This document shows, piece after piece, positions 20,186-27,965 of a stretch of DNA of 64,000 nt. The notes under the pieces are model-generated. The model did no database searches, was not told where the DNA came from, and saw nothing but the letters and a program-made list of their open reading frames with translations. Location: contig NZ_FNLO01000005.1 in assembly GCF_900095735.1 (NCBI RefSeq), positions 186,001 through 250,000 of the forward strand, written 5' to 3'. This DNA comes from Chitinasiproducens palmae (GTDB taxonomy: Bacteria > Pseudomonadota > Gammaproteobacteria > Burkholderiales > Burkholderiaceae). Made by a program: the position numbers and the translations under genes. Every line of letters starts with the position of its first letter. The first letter of the stretch is position 1.

Positions 20186-20472
20186 TCACTCGAAGGAGAC
20201 GGGGGCGGTGACCGTCTTGTCGCGAAGCTGGTTGAAGCGTTCCGCTTCCGTCTCGGTCAGCGGGCCGGCGTCGCGGGCAATCGACCTCAGCAGCGAGCCA
20301 AGTTTCAAGCGTTCTTTGGACTTGGCGTGCAACGAGTCCCGGCCCGGTCGGTGCCTTCATAGACTGGCGATCCGGCACGGAGAGCGCGATCGAGCAGGTC
20401 GGCGGTGTCGGACACCGCTGGACGCGTCATTGCCTGTTCGTCAGAGCCTGCGGGTATGTCTTGGGCATTCAT
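20186..20472 (-). pseudogene. Unrecognised small protein coupled to brnA, split by a frameshift
   Basis: The frame starts at ATG 20472, overlapping the brnA stop by one base (TGATG). It reads MNAQDIPAGSDEQAMTRPAV to EGTDRAG, then shifts near 20340 to a second frame reading DSLHAKSKERLKLGSLLRSI, then ARDAGPLTETEAERFNQLRD, and ends VTAPVSFE at a TGA (20186-20188). The two parts would join to about 95 residues. I do not recognise the family. Position and coupling suggest that it belonged to the BrnTA unit or a neighbouring module. Confidence 0.5.
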
Positions 20473-20756
20473 CAGGCCATCAGCCCGTGCGTCGTCGCCC
20501 ACTCGCGCAACGCATCGTTCATTCGCGTCTGCCAGCCAGCGCCTTGCGCCTTGTAGGCATCGACGACGTCCATATCGATGCGAAGGTTCATTTGCAGCTT
20601 GTTCGAGCCCACCGGTCGGCCACGGCCGCGCTTGACCAATACGCCGGCTTGATGCTGATCGGCTTGCTCGAAGAAATCCTCGACCAGTTCAGGAATCTCG
20701 GTGTAGTCCGTGGGCTCGACGCCGCGCGCGTCAACCTTCGCCAAGTCGCTGTGCAA
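20472..20756 (-). CDS. brnA: BrnA-family antitoxin (start codon uncertain, possibly lost)
   Basis: The protein has the BrnA layout: an acidic N-terminal half (EYTEIPEL-like, here DYTEIPELVEDFFEQAD), a linker RRGRGRPVGS, and a ribbon-helix-helix C-terminus with LRIDMDVVDAYKAQGAGWQT and RMNDALREW. BrnA neutralises BrnT and represses the pair. The coordinates use TTG at 20756. In homologues the start lies a few codons upstream; here the codon at 20775-20777 is ATA, one base from ATG, with GAGGAAAG about 7 bases before it. The normal start may therefore have been lost by a G-to-A change. The partner toxin is truncated. Confidence 0.75.
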   Translation of the reverse strand: MHSDLAKVDARGVEPTDYTEIPELVEDFFEQADQHQAGVLVKRGRGRPVGSNKLQMNLRIDMDVVDAYKAQGAGWQTRMNDALREWATTHGLMA

Positions 20757-20945
20757 AGCGTCTTTTTTCGCGTTTATTTGCTTTCCTCATCGAGATGATG
20801 TGTCGAGCGCCGTTACGCTCGGTCCAGACGACGATCACCATGCGCCGAGCGAGCCATCCTACGGTGATGACCCGTTGCTCGCCGTAAGCCAAGCGGTCGT
20901 CTATCAGGTCCAGGGTGATGCCTTCGAAGCCCGGCTGTCGGTACG
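20731..20945 (-). pseudogene. brnT: BrnT toxin, N-terminus missing, fused in frame to integrase remnant
   Basis: The stretch from about 20945 to the stop at 20731 encodes GFEGITLDLIDDRLAYGEQR, then ITVGWLARRMVIVVWTE and HIISMRKANKREKRRFAQ. This is the C-terminal two thirds of BrnT, a RelE-fold RNase of about 90 residues. The conserved N-terminal block with the first catalytic residues is absent. The same frame continues upstream into integrase sequence, giving an open frame of 117 codons from a GTG at 21084. The end overlaps brnA by 26 bases, as in normal BrnTA pairs. A working toxin is unlikely. Confidence 0.8.
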
Positions 20946-21540
20946 TGTGCCGCTGTCTTTCGAGTACTTGCAATGCGGTATCGGAGAGCGGCACGGCGAT
21001 CGGGCGACGCGCTTTCGCCTTGTCGGCGTGAATCCATGCCATGCGACGCGGCAGGTCGACGTGTGTCCAGTCGAGGCCGGTCACGTTGCCGCGCCGTAAG
21101 CCGGTTTCCAGGCTGAATTAGGCCATGTCCGCCAAGTGTGGCGGCAGGACCGCGAGCAGCCGCTTCGCTTCCCCTGGTTGGAGCCAGCGAATGCGCTCGG
21201 TTGGCGTGCGCAACTTGCTGATCTTCGGCACATGGTCGAGCCACTGCCAGTCCTGCGCCGCGCGCAAGACGGCACTCAGTGCGCCGGGGACTTTGTTGAC
21301 GGTTGCCGGTGCGACGGTCCGTCCGGTCGGTCTTCGTCCGTCACCGGCCTTGACGGTCATCACTTCGCGACGCTTCAGCCGGATCAGCCCATCGACGCAT
21401 TGCCGGTCGATCTGCGCCAGTTCGACGCCATTGAGCTAGCGGTCGAGCCAGCGTAGATGCACCTTGGTGGTTTCGATGTCGGTACGGTCTGAGCGCCCTT
21501 CGAGGTAGCGGAGTACGGCGCCATTCCAGGTCGGCTGATC
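20946..21540 (-). pseudogene. Tyrosine recombinase (island integrase) remnant with two in-frame stops
   Basis: One frame on the minus strand reads as a phage-type integrase from about 21540. WNGAVLRYLEGRSDR, then KVHLRWLDR, a TAG at 21436-21438, LNGVELAQIDRQCVDGLIRL, PATVNKVPGALSAVLRAAQ, a TAA at 21118-21120, FSLETGLRRGNVTGLDWTHV, and AKARRPIAVPLSDTALQVLE. The GLRRGNV block holds the first catalytic Arg. The C-terminal half with the HxxR box and Tyr nucleophile is lost at the BrnT fusion point. It cannot excise the element. Its position near the right boundary copy fits an integrase of a tRNA-Arg island. Confidence 0.85.
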
Positions 21541-21703
21541 TGGCCGCACGATAGCCGATATCGGCGCGATGGAGTGTGTCAACGGCGCGCGCGGTATTTG
21601 CGACGCGTTGACCCGCGGCTGATGGCTAATGCATGACGATTTCGGCTCTGAGACAGCGCGTTGGTCGTGTGCGGCTGGCCTCTGACGGCAAGATTGCTGA
21701 TTG
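21541..21703. other. Non-coding stretch between integrase remnant and right boundary copy
   Basis: No gene is supported. The minus strand upstream of the integrase remnant has no recognisable N-terminus or ribosome binding site. It is probably degraded island sequence. Confidence 0.4.
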
Positions 21704-21962
21704 CATTCCAGCCGAGCGCACCAATGGAGTCAATCGCTTCGCTTCAATTTCGCGCATCAGAACAAGCACTGCCTTCATTAACTGACCTTTTACAACGCTG
21801 GAGTCCATTGAGTTTCGCCGGATTCGAAGCGTCGGTCTGGACACTTTCCCACCTTCGGCGCCTTGTGTCTGCTCGGCCGTTTGGCTGGTCATTCTGCGAT
21901 GACGAACGTTCTCCTGTGGAAGGAGGCGCGCGGCACTGTGAAGGTGGCTCGATATGACGGGA
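21704..21962 (+). repeat. Right copy of island boundary repeat (pseudo tRNA-Arg 3' end)
   Basis: This copy begins CATTCCAGCCGAGCGCACCA, a diverged version of the last 20 bases of tRNA-Arg, and then follows the 16273-16515 sequence with many substitutions and a few indels. It has no upstream cloverleaf, so it is not a tRNA gene. It marks the far end of the 5.4-kb island or the left end of a second, mostly lost element. Confidence 0.8.
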
Positions 21963-22433
21963 CTGGCTTGCTGGCGCGCCATTGACCAAACTTTCCCGAA
22001 AGTGGGGGGAGTGCGGCTGTCGGGAAGGGGCGCAAAAGGGAAGGATTGAGGCCGCTTCCTCAGTTCATGGTCGGGCTACGCAGATCGCCCGGCGGATGCC
22101 GAACGCGAGGCATCAGAAGGCGAAGAAAAGTACAAGAGCGCTTCGCCTGTTTATGCCGCACCATTGCGGGAGAAAGATCAGGAAAGACCGCAATGTCACA
22201 GTATGGAACTAGTAACGGCGCTTGCGCAGTTCACAAATAAAACGTAACGGACACATATGCCGAGCACGCGGCGACTCGATGCCGCGAGTCTGGTGCCGCT
22301 GACCGGCTGCAGGACAAATCGATGCATCGGCTGCCGCCTGGCAACATTTCTGCGGTTCCAGGGCGCGCTTCGCTGGAGCGTGAATGAGCCTTCGAAGTGC
22401 TCCCCAAGTCGGCGTCGCTGATCTTTGTTTCCG
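21963..22433. other. 470-bp stretch without a supported gene
   Basis: Short open frames occur on both strands, but none has a convincing ribosome binding site or family similarity. The base composition is more A-rich than the core genes, so it may be leftover mobile DNA. Confidence 0.4.
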
Positions 22434-23990
22434 TCAGCCAGGGTTCGGCACAACGATCTTCAGCACGGTATTCAGCCCCGTATCCTGCGAAAACACACCG
22501 GTGCTTTCCAACGGAAACCAGAGCTGGTTGTCCTGCGATGCGGGTTCGATGGCTGGCGGGAATTTGAGTGCGATTGCGTATTCGCCGGGCGCCAACTGCG
22601 TCGGCAATTGCGTTGTTGTCGCCAGCGTTGCGCTGGCGCCCGCCGCGATGGTCGAGAGATCGACATTGGCGAGAGGCAATTCGGTCGCTACGCCTTGCGA
22701 ATCGGTGATCACGACAAAGCCGGGTCGGCTGCGCGCGATATGCGACATGCCACGGTTTTGCAGCGTGAACGCGAGATCAAGCGAGGGACCGGTGGTGTTG
22801 TGAAGCGTTGCCTTGATGGTCTGGAGCACAATGTGCGGGCCGACTTGATTGAAAATTCTGTTCTCGCAGTCTGACCACAGCGTCCAGAGGGCAGGCGCAT
22901 GGTTCCGTGCCGCGTTGATCGTGCTCGTCTCTACTGCGCTGAAAAATGGCAGAACGCTGTCGCAACTCTGGGTTTTGTCGTTCGGTTTGGTCGAGCCGCC
23001 CGGTGGGCCGGCGACGGCACTGAAGGTGAACATCCGCGATGCAGATTGCACGAGCGTCAAAAGCGCATTTGGGTCGTATCCCTCTTTCCGTCCGAAAGTG
23101 CTGCCATCGCAGAAAAGCATGTTGCTGCCACTGTCGCCGTAGCTCCCGCAGCTTTGGCCGTCGACGAATGCATCGTCATGGATGCCTGCCTTGACGGTTG
23201 AGTCGCCGCTGAAGGCCGCGTAGTCGAGCAGGTTGCGGGGATAGCGGACCTCGAGGTTGACCACATTCGAATACAGCGGGAAAAACGTCGACAAGAAAAG
23301 GTTATGGGCGGCGACGGTATCGTTGCCGTTGGTGGAGTTATGCCATTCGCCCCATCTACCAATGAATCCGGCTTGCATCGAGTAGATGACGTCCCGATTC
23401 TTCTTGATGATCGGCGCCAATTGGGCCATATGTGACAGGATCGTCTCCATTGGCGCGTCGTTGCCGGGCTCTGCCGAGGAAGCGTTATAGAAGTTGTAGG
23501 TGAAGCGCACGATCGTTTGAAGGTGCGCCTTGCGCAGTGCGTCGAAGCCGGCGTCGAGTTGATCAAGGAACGCCTGTGACAGATTGATAGGGATATCCGT
23601 CGGCGCTACGTCGTTCGGACAGGATGCGTATGCCGTGCCCGGCTGACTCAAGCAAATGTACGAGTGAACGAGCCGAATCGGCGGCAGGTTGTAATTCGAC
23701 GTGCCGGAAAAGAGTTTCCTGTACAGCGCAGTGTCCGGATTGACCAAGTCGACGTGAACCCATAATCCGCCCTCGGCGTTTGCGATGGCATCGGCTGTCG
23801 CTTGGAAGGTCGCGGACGCTGAAACGTCCGTGCTGGACGCCGGCGTGACAGGGGGCGTGACCGGTGTGGAACCGTTATGAGTATCCGAGTCGACACCGCC
23901 GCCGCATGCGGCAAGGACGCCGGCAAGCACGATGACCGGCACAAGTCGCGATACAAACGCCGCCGCTGCTTTGAGAGAAAAAGGTGTCAT
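22434..23990 (-). CDS. DUF4874/DUF4832-domain lipoprotein
   Basis: A 518-residue exported protein. A signal peptide with lipobox LAGVLAACGGG ends near Cys29, so it is probably membrane-anchored. A Thr/Pro-rich linker follows. Residues 60-250 fit DUF4874 (LRKAHLQTIVRFTYNF, MQAGFIGRWGEWHNS), a barrel-like fold seen near glycoside-active proteins. Residues 260-510 fit DUF4832, with a C-terminal beta-sandwich (LPLANVDLSTIAAGASATL). Function is unknown; a carbohydrate-related role is only an inference from the domain pairing. It is a single gene, directly outside the island's right boundary copy. Confidence 0.8.
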   Translation of the reverse strand: MTPFSLKAAAAFVSRLVPVIVLAGVLAACGGGVDSDTHNGSTPVTPPVTPASSTDVSASATFQATADAIANAEGGLWVHVDLVNPDTALYRKLFSGTSNYNLPPIRLVHSYICLSQPGTAYASCPNDVAPTDIPINLSQAFLDQLDAGFDALRKAHLQTIVRFTYNFYNASSAEPGNDAPMETILSHMAQLAPIIKKNRDVIYSMQAGFIGRWGEWHNSTNGNDTVAAHNLFLSTFFPLYSNVVNLEVRYPRNLLDYAAFSGDSTVKAGIHDDAFVDGQSCGSYGDSGSNMLFCDGSTFGRKEGYDPNALLTLVQSASRMFTFSAVAGPPGGSTKPNDKTQSCDSVLPFFSAVETSTINAARNHAPALWTLWSDCENRIFNQVGPHIVLQTIKATLHNTTGPSLDLAFTLQNRGMSHIARSRPGFVVITDSQGVATELPLANVDLSTIAAGASATLATTTQLPTQLAPGEYAIALKFPPAIEPASQDNQLWFPLESTGVFSQDTGLNTVLKIVVPNPG

Positions 23991-24891
23991 TTTGGAGGCC
24001 TGATTTACAGGATCGCAGCGGGTTGGAGAGGCGGTTCGGTTCGGGGGCTATAGTCGCACACGCCGCCGGAATACGATATGTCGCCCTATCGCTTTTTAGA
24101 TACACGCGGTGCCGCCTTGCGCTGCGTTGCAAACGGGGAGCGCGAGTTTCGGGGTGTTGCTCATCCGTGTAGGCCATAGTTGATGCGCTTAAGGTGTGCA
24201 GTTGGAAGCAGTCGCAAGAAACGCGAGAGGGCCATGACGCGGATTGCCACATGCGGATGGCGCGTCTCCACGAACTGGCGCGGCAGGTGCACGAGCCGCG
24301 TAGACGCGTGAGTGACCTTTCGCTTGTTTTGGCTCAGACGCAGCGATTTGCATCCAGCAAAGCGACACCGCCTCAATCCGCGATTGGGCAGAGGCCGGTG
24401 TACCGATGACGTTGGCGCTCCATCGACTTTTGCGCAAGCGGCAACGCACGGCCCGGCCTGCTCGCCGAGCTGAGCGCACGGTTACGGAAATAACGACACG
24501 TCAGTCGTTATTCGGGCACGTGGGTACGAGCCGGCTTATGGACGCTGGACGGGGAAAGAAGACCGGCCGCACTCAGCGGATTCGGTTTCAAGATATGAAG
24601 GGGACGCCAGCGTTTCGAATGATTGATCGCCGGGCGACTGCCGGGGTAGGCGCTTGATTCGACCGGCCCATTAATGATGTCCTGTCGCAACAGGCGTAGC
24701 GCACGGCGCTTGGCGGTCCAAGCGGCGCATTGTTGAGTGCGTTCGACAAGACATAACGCCTCACCGAAAAATCAGAGGCGCCAATTATCTGGGCCCCACG
24801 TAATTGTGCGATCGGCGTCAAACGCCCGCGAGCGCGGAATCACACTGTAGGGGCGAAGAGTCAGCGCGTATGGTGTCGAAACAGAAACCAT
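23991..24891. other. 900-bp stretch without a supported gene
   Basis: No open frame here is convincing on either strand. A perfect 9-bp inverted repeat (AATAACGAC, spacer ACGTCA, GTCGTTATT) lies at 24489-24512 and could be an operator or processing hairpin. The first 60 bases probably hold the promoter of the minus-strand lipoprotein gene. Confidence 0.4.
24489..24512. other. Perfect 9-bp inverted repeat in a gene-poor stretch
   Basis: AATAACGAC and GTCGTTATT are separated by the self-complementary-like spacer ACGTCA. There is no adjoining T tract, so a terminator is unlikely. A protein-binding site is possible, but no gene starts nearby. Confidence 0.5.
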
Positions 24892-25212
24892 TCAGGCCGC
24901 AACGCGGGTCGCCGCATTTTCAGCCACCTCGTCCTGCTCGATGTCATTGCGCTCGTCATGACGGAAGCGACGGAAAAAGCTCGACAATTGCCGCTTGAGA
25001 GGAGAATGCTTCGTTTTCGCCGCACCACCGTCGAGGACGCGTTGGCTCGTTGGGCAGTCCAATTGCAGCGGACTGAAGTGTTGCAAACCGTAAGTGCTTC
25101 CGCCCCACGCGGGCACCCCACTGGTACCCACGCCAAAGACGAAGTGGTCGTATTGGCGGCTGTCAGTGCCGATTTGGGCGTCGTCGAAATTCGTGTGTCG
25201 CGTGCTGGCCAT
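24892..25212 (-). CDS. Hypothetical protein (106 aa)
   Basis: The start ATG at 25212 has GAGGATG about 8 bases upstream, which is the main support. The product begins MASTRHTNFDDAQIGTDSRQ and includes FGVGTSGVPAWGGSTYGLQH and a basic KRQLSSFFRRFRHDE. No signal peptide, membrane segment or known domain is visible. The neighbourhood has no other genes for several hundred bases on either side, so it may be a spurious frame. Confidence 0.35.
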   Translation of the reverse strand: MASTRHTNFDDAQIGTDSRQYDHFVFGVGTSGVPAWGGSTYGLQHFSPLQLDCPTSQRVLDGGAAKTKHSPLKRQLSSFFRRFRHDERNDIEQDEVAENAATRVAA

Positions 25213-25363
25213 GATGCATCCTCGTACAAATACTTACAAATTCACACGACTTGTTGCGCAATCGCCGTGCCTGCACGAAATGGCGCGATTTGACTGTGCC
25301 TTGGCTCGCTGCGAGCGTGCAAATGAGCACGCATTGAAAAAATTACGCGTAAAAAGGTGAATA

Positions 25364-26272
25364 ATGAAGGTTGTAAGTCCTCGCCGAAACACACCGTCGT
25401 TCCTCCTCGGTGTTGACGGCGGCGGCACGGGAACCCGGGCGAAGCTTGCGCGTGTTGAATCGGCTCATCTCGTCATCGGCACCGGCGCAGCGGGTCCTTC
25501 TGGTCTGGCACTAGGCGTCGACAGCGCATGGCAGGCGGTCATTGCGGCCTGCGAAGCCGCATTCGCCGCAACAGGCCACTCTCCGGTCTGGGAGCAATGC
25601 GCACTTGTTTGCGGGTTGGCTGGTGTCAATCACCCCGAATGGCGCGCGCAGTTTCTCGCCGCTGCGCCGGTGTTCGCACAGTTGGACGTGGTCAGCGATG
25701 CCTATTCGACGGTCGTGGGCGCGCACGATGGCGCGCCGGGTATCGCGATCGCGCTGGGAACCGGCAGCGTCGGACTACGGCTCTTATCCGATGGCGGGAT
25801 GCGGATGGTAGGTGGCTGGGGCTTCCCGTCAGCTGACGAAGCCAGCGGCGCCTGGCTGGGCTTGCGCGCGATCGTTCACGCGCAGCAAGCGCTCGATGGA
25901 CGAGTACCGCGCGATGATTTCGCACAAGCGCTGTTGCGAGCAACCGGGACGGGCGATCGCGATGCGCTGCAAGTCTGGCTGTCGGACGCAGACCAGACCC
26001 GCTACGCATCGCTCGCACCGTTGGTACTTACGCATGCACAGCATCCGGTGTGTGCCGGCTTGTTGGCTGAAGCTGCTCGCCAGGTAGAGCGCATGGTTGA
26101 CGCACTGGATGGCGGCGAGCGGCCGGCGCTGGCATTTTGCGGCAGTCTGGCCGAGGCGTTGCTGCCTTATCTTCCAGCAACGCTGCGCGCGCGCGCGGTC
26201 GGGCCGCGCGGTGATTCGGCGAGCGGCGCATTGACGTTGGCAGCCCGGCTGATTGACCGCCACGCCACCTAG
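25364..26272 (+). CDS. BadF/BadG/BcrA/BcrD-type ATPase (N-acetylglucosamine kinase-like)
   Basis: A 302-residue ASKHA-fold kinase. The phosphate-1 loop is LLGVDGGGTGTRAKL near residue 14, the phosphate-2 region AIALGTGSVGLRL is near 130, and the C-terminal adenosine motif is FCGSLAEALLPYL near 250. GGWGFPSADEASGAWLGLRA is the family block after phosphate 2. Relatives phosphorylate GlcNAc or glucosamine. The start ATG 25364 follows AAAAAGGTGA. No sugar transporter or GlcNAc-6-P deacetylase lies beside it, so the substrate is inferred only from the family. Confidence 0.85.
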   Translation: MKVVSPRRNTPSFLLGVDGGGTGTRAKLARVESAHLVIGTGAAGPSGLALGVDSAWQAVIAACEAAFAATGHSPVWEQCALVCGLAGVNHPEWRAQFLAAAPVFAQLDVVSDAYSTVVGAHDGAPGIAIALGTGSVGLRLLSDGGMRMVGGWGFPSADEASGAWLGLRAIVHAQQALDGRVPRDDFAQALLRATGTGDRDALQVWLSDADQTRYASLAPLVLTHAQHPVCAGLLAEAARQVERMVDALDGGERPALAFCGSLAEALLPYLPATLRARAVGPRGDSASGALTLAARLIDRHAT

Positions 26273-26355
26273 GCAGGCGGCAAGGCATGGGCTGTCAGCA
26301 ACCATTGCAAGCCCGTTCGGACACCACCGTGTGATGTCGAGACCGGGTAGCTGGG

Positions 26356-26787
26356 TCAGCGAAGCGGCTGTGTCGCAGGCGTTCTTGGCGCAGACGGCGA
26401 CGGCGGCGCGCTGATCCCTCGTGCCGGAGGACGAGGATGCGGGTGAGGACGAGGACGAGCGCGATGGCGCCCATCCTCTGGCACTACATAGATCGTTTGC
26501 GGCACGGCGGCGGGTGCGGCATTCGTCGTCGGCTGGGCGGTAAGCGGCGCAGGCCGGTATACAGGCGCGGTGACGACATCCGTTGGGACCGGGTTCTGTG
26601 TCCCCAGTGTCACGGCGCGCCTGGCTTCCTGTGCCTGCACCTCGGCATGCGACAGCATCGCGGCACTACCCACGATGGCGGCGGCGATGAAGCCGGCGGA
26701 TCGACGCTGTTCCCGCGGACGAGAAGGGCTGAGGCTCACTTTGATTCCAATTGAGTAACGACGGATAAACAGTCTGTCGCGGCCCAC
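26356..26787 (-). CDS. Hypothetical exported proline-rich protein
   Basis: A 143-residue frame with a plausible signal sequence in the first 50 residues (AGFIAAAIVGSAAMLSHAEV then QAQEA as cleavage region). The mature part is rich in Pro, Ala and Arg (RPRPHPHPRPPARG). The start given is a GTG at 26787; a GTG about 18 codons downstream (VSLSPSRPREQRR) would give a more usual signal peptide. No domain is recognised. It is a single gene, divergent from the methyltransferase-like gene at 26889. Confidence 0.5.
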   Translation of the reverse strand: MGRDRLFIRRYSIGIKVSLSPSRPREQRRSAGFIAAAIVGSAAMLSHAEVQAQEARRAVTLGTQNPVPTDVVTAPVYRPAPLTAQPTTNAAPAAVPQTIYVVPEDGRHRARPRPHPHPRPPARGISAPPSPSAPRTPATQPLR

Positions 26788-26888
26788 TGCGGCATGCCGC
26801 GAGCCTATATTGCGCGGCCCGCAGCACGTTGTGACGCCTGCAACCGCCTGAGGTCAGGCATAACGCTTGCCGGGACAAGCCGTTCGAA

Positions 26889-27767
26889 ATGAACGGATCC
26901 TCCATCATGTCTTCGATCATGCCCGCCTTTCGGCCCGCGTGCAGCAACGCCAAGCAGTTTCCGGCCTCCGCGCTCCGCCACCGGCCTGAACGGCAATCGA
27001 ACTTGCAATCGGACCTGCAATCGGTTCCGACACACGCTCGCCGCCGGCGCACCGGCTTGCGAATACTGATGTCGCTGCTTGCGACCGTATTCGTCGCGAC
27101 AGGCGCAGTGGCCGAGACGGTGAGCGGCAACGATGCGATCAGCGCGATGCATCGCGCGGCGCCCCGGTCACCGCAGCATGCAGGCCCGCAAGACCGACCG
27201 CAAGACGGAGCGAATGCAGCGCTGGTCAAAACCATCGACTTCGTCGGCCTGGCCGAGGGCATGACCGTCGTCACCGTTGGCCGCGGCGACAGCGACCTCA
27301 CGCGCGCGCTGGCCGCCTCGCTATCCAACACCGGCACCCTGTTTCTGGCCGACGTCGCCACCGACGGCACCGGCGGCGCCATTCGCGCAAGTGACGAATT
27401 CTCGTCTCGCGCCTTGCAGCTCAGTCGGAAAATGGCTGACGAACGGTCCCTCTTCGGCAAAGTCGTTGTCGTGCCTTTCGCCCCACCAGTGTTTGCAGAC
27501 GTCAGGCCGCCCGGCGGAGCCGATCTCGCTGTCGTCGACGCACCGGTCGCGAATTGGCGTCGCAGCGGAACTGCGCACGCGGCATTCAAAGCCTTGCACG
27601 CGGCGTTGAAGCCGGGCGCCAGGCTGATCTTGTTGTCGCCAAGCGATGGCGGACATCCAGGCTGGCTGGTCCAGCAAGCCGAGGCCGCCGGGCTGCGCCG
27701 TGCCGGTGAAATGGAAGCGCTGGCGGACGGCCGCATCGGACTAGGATTTGTCCGACCGGGCGCGTGA
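26889..27767 (+). CDS. Exported class I methyltransferase-like protein
   Basis: A 292-residue protein with an Arg-rich stretch and hydrophobic segment (RRRRTGLRILMSLLATVFVA, then GAVAETVSG) that looks like a signal peptide if translation starts closer to it, for example near 27000. The rest resembles a SAM-dependent methyltransferase fold: FVGLAEGMTVVTVGRGDSDL as a weak motif I, GTLFLADV, DLAVVDAP and AALKPGARLILLSPSDGGHP. Motif I lacks the usual GxGxG, so SAM binding is doubtful. Exported methyltransferase-like proteins of unknown role are common in Burkholderiales. Confidence 0.6.
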   Translation: MNGSSIMSSIMPAFRPACSNAKQFPASALRHRPERQSNLQSDLQSVPTHARRRRTGLRILMSLLATVFVATGAVAETVSGNDAISAMHRAAPRSPQHAGPQDRPQDGANAALVKTIDFVGLAEGMTVVTVGRGDSDLTRALAASLSNTGTLFLADVATDGTGGAIRASDEFSSRALQLSRKMADERSLFGKVVVVPFAPPVFADVRPPGGADLAVVDAPVANWRRSGTAHAAFKALHAALKPGARLILLSPSDGGHPGWLVQQAEAAGLRRAGEMEALADGRIGLGFVRPGA

Positions 27768-27965
27768 GCGGGGGCAGTGCGCACCTAAACGCGGTAGAGT
27801 GCCTGTCGATACGAATCGGCTGCTTGGCGGGCATCGGAATGACCAAACCTGTTCCAGCAGTGGCTACATCGACCGTATCGCGCGCGGTGCCAAAGAATCC
27901 GCGCTGTAATCCCGTTTCCAGACAGGCTGAGGCCTTGTCCAGTCAACCGGACGCCACCGCAGACC

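Noticed and set aside
21704-21723. Second tRNA-Arg gene
   Set aside because: Only the 3' end of the tRNA is present; no D arm or anticodon arm is found upstream.
16255-21962. Insertion sequences or transposase genes in the island
   Set aside because: No transposase fragment or terminal inverted repeats with target duplication were found; the only mobility gene is the broken integrase.
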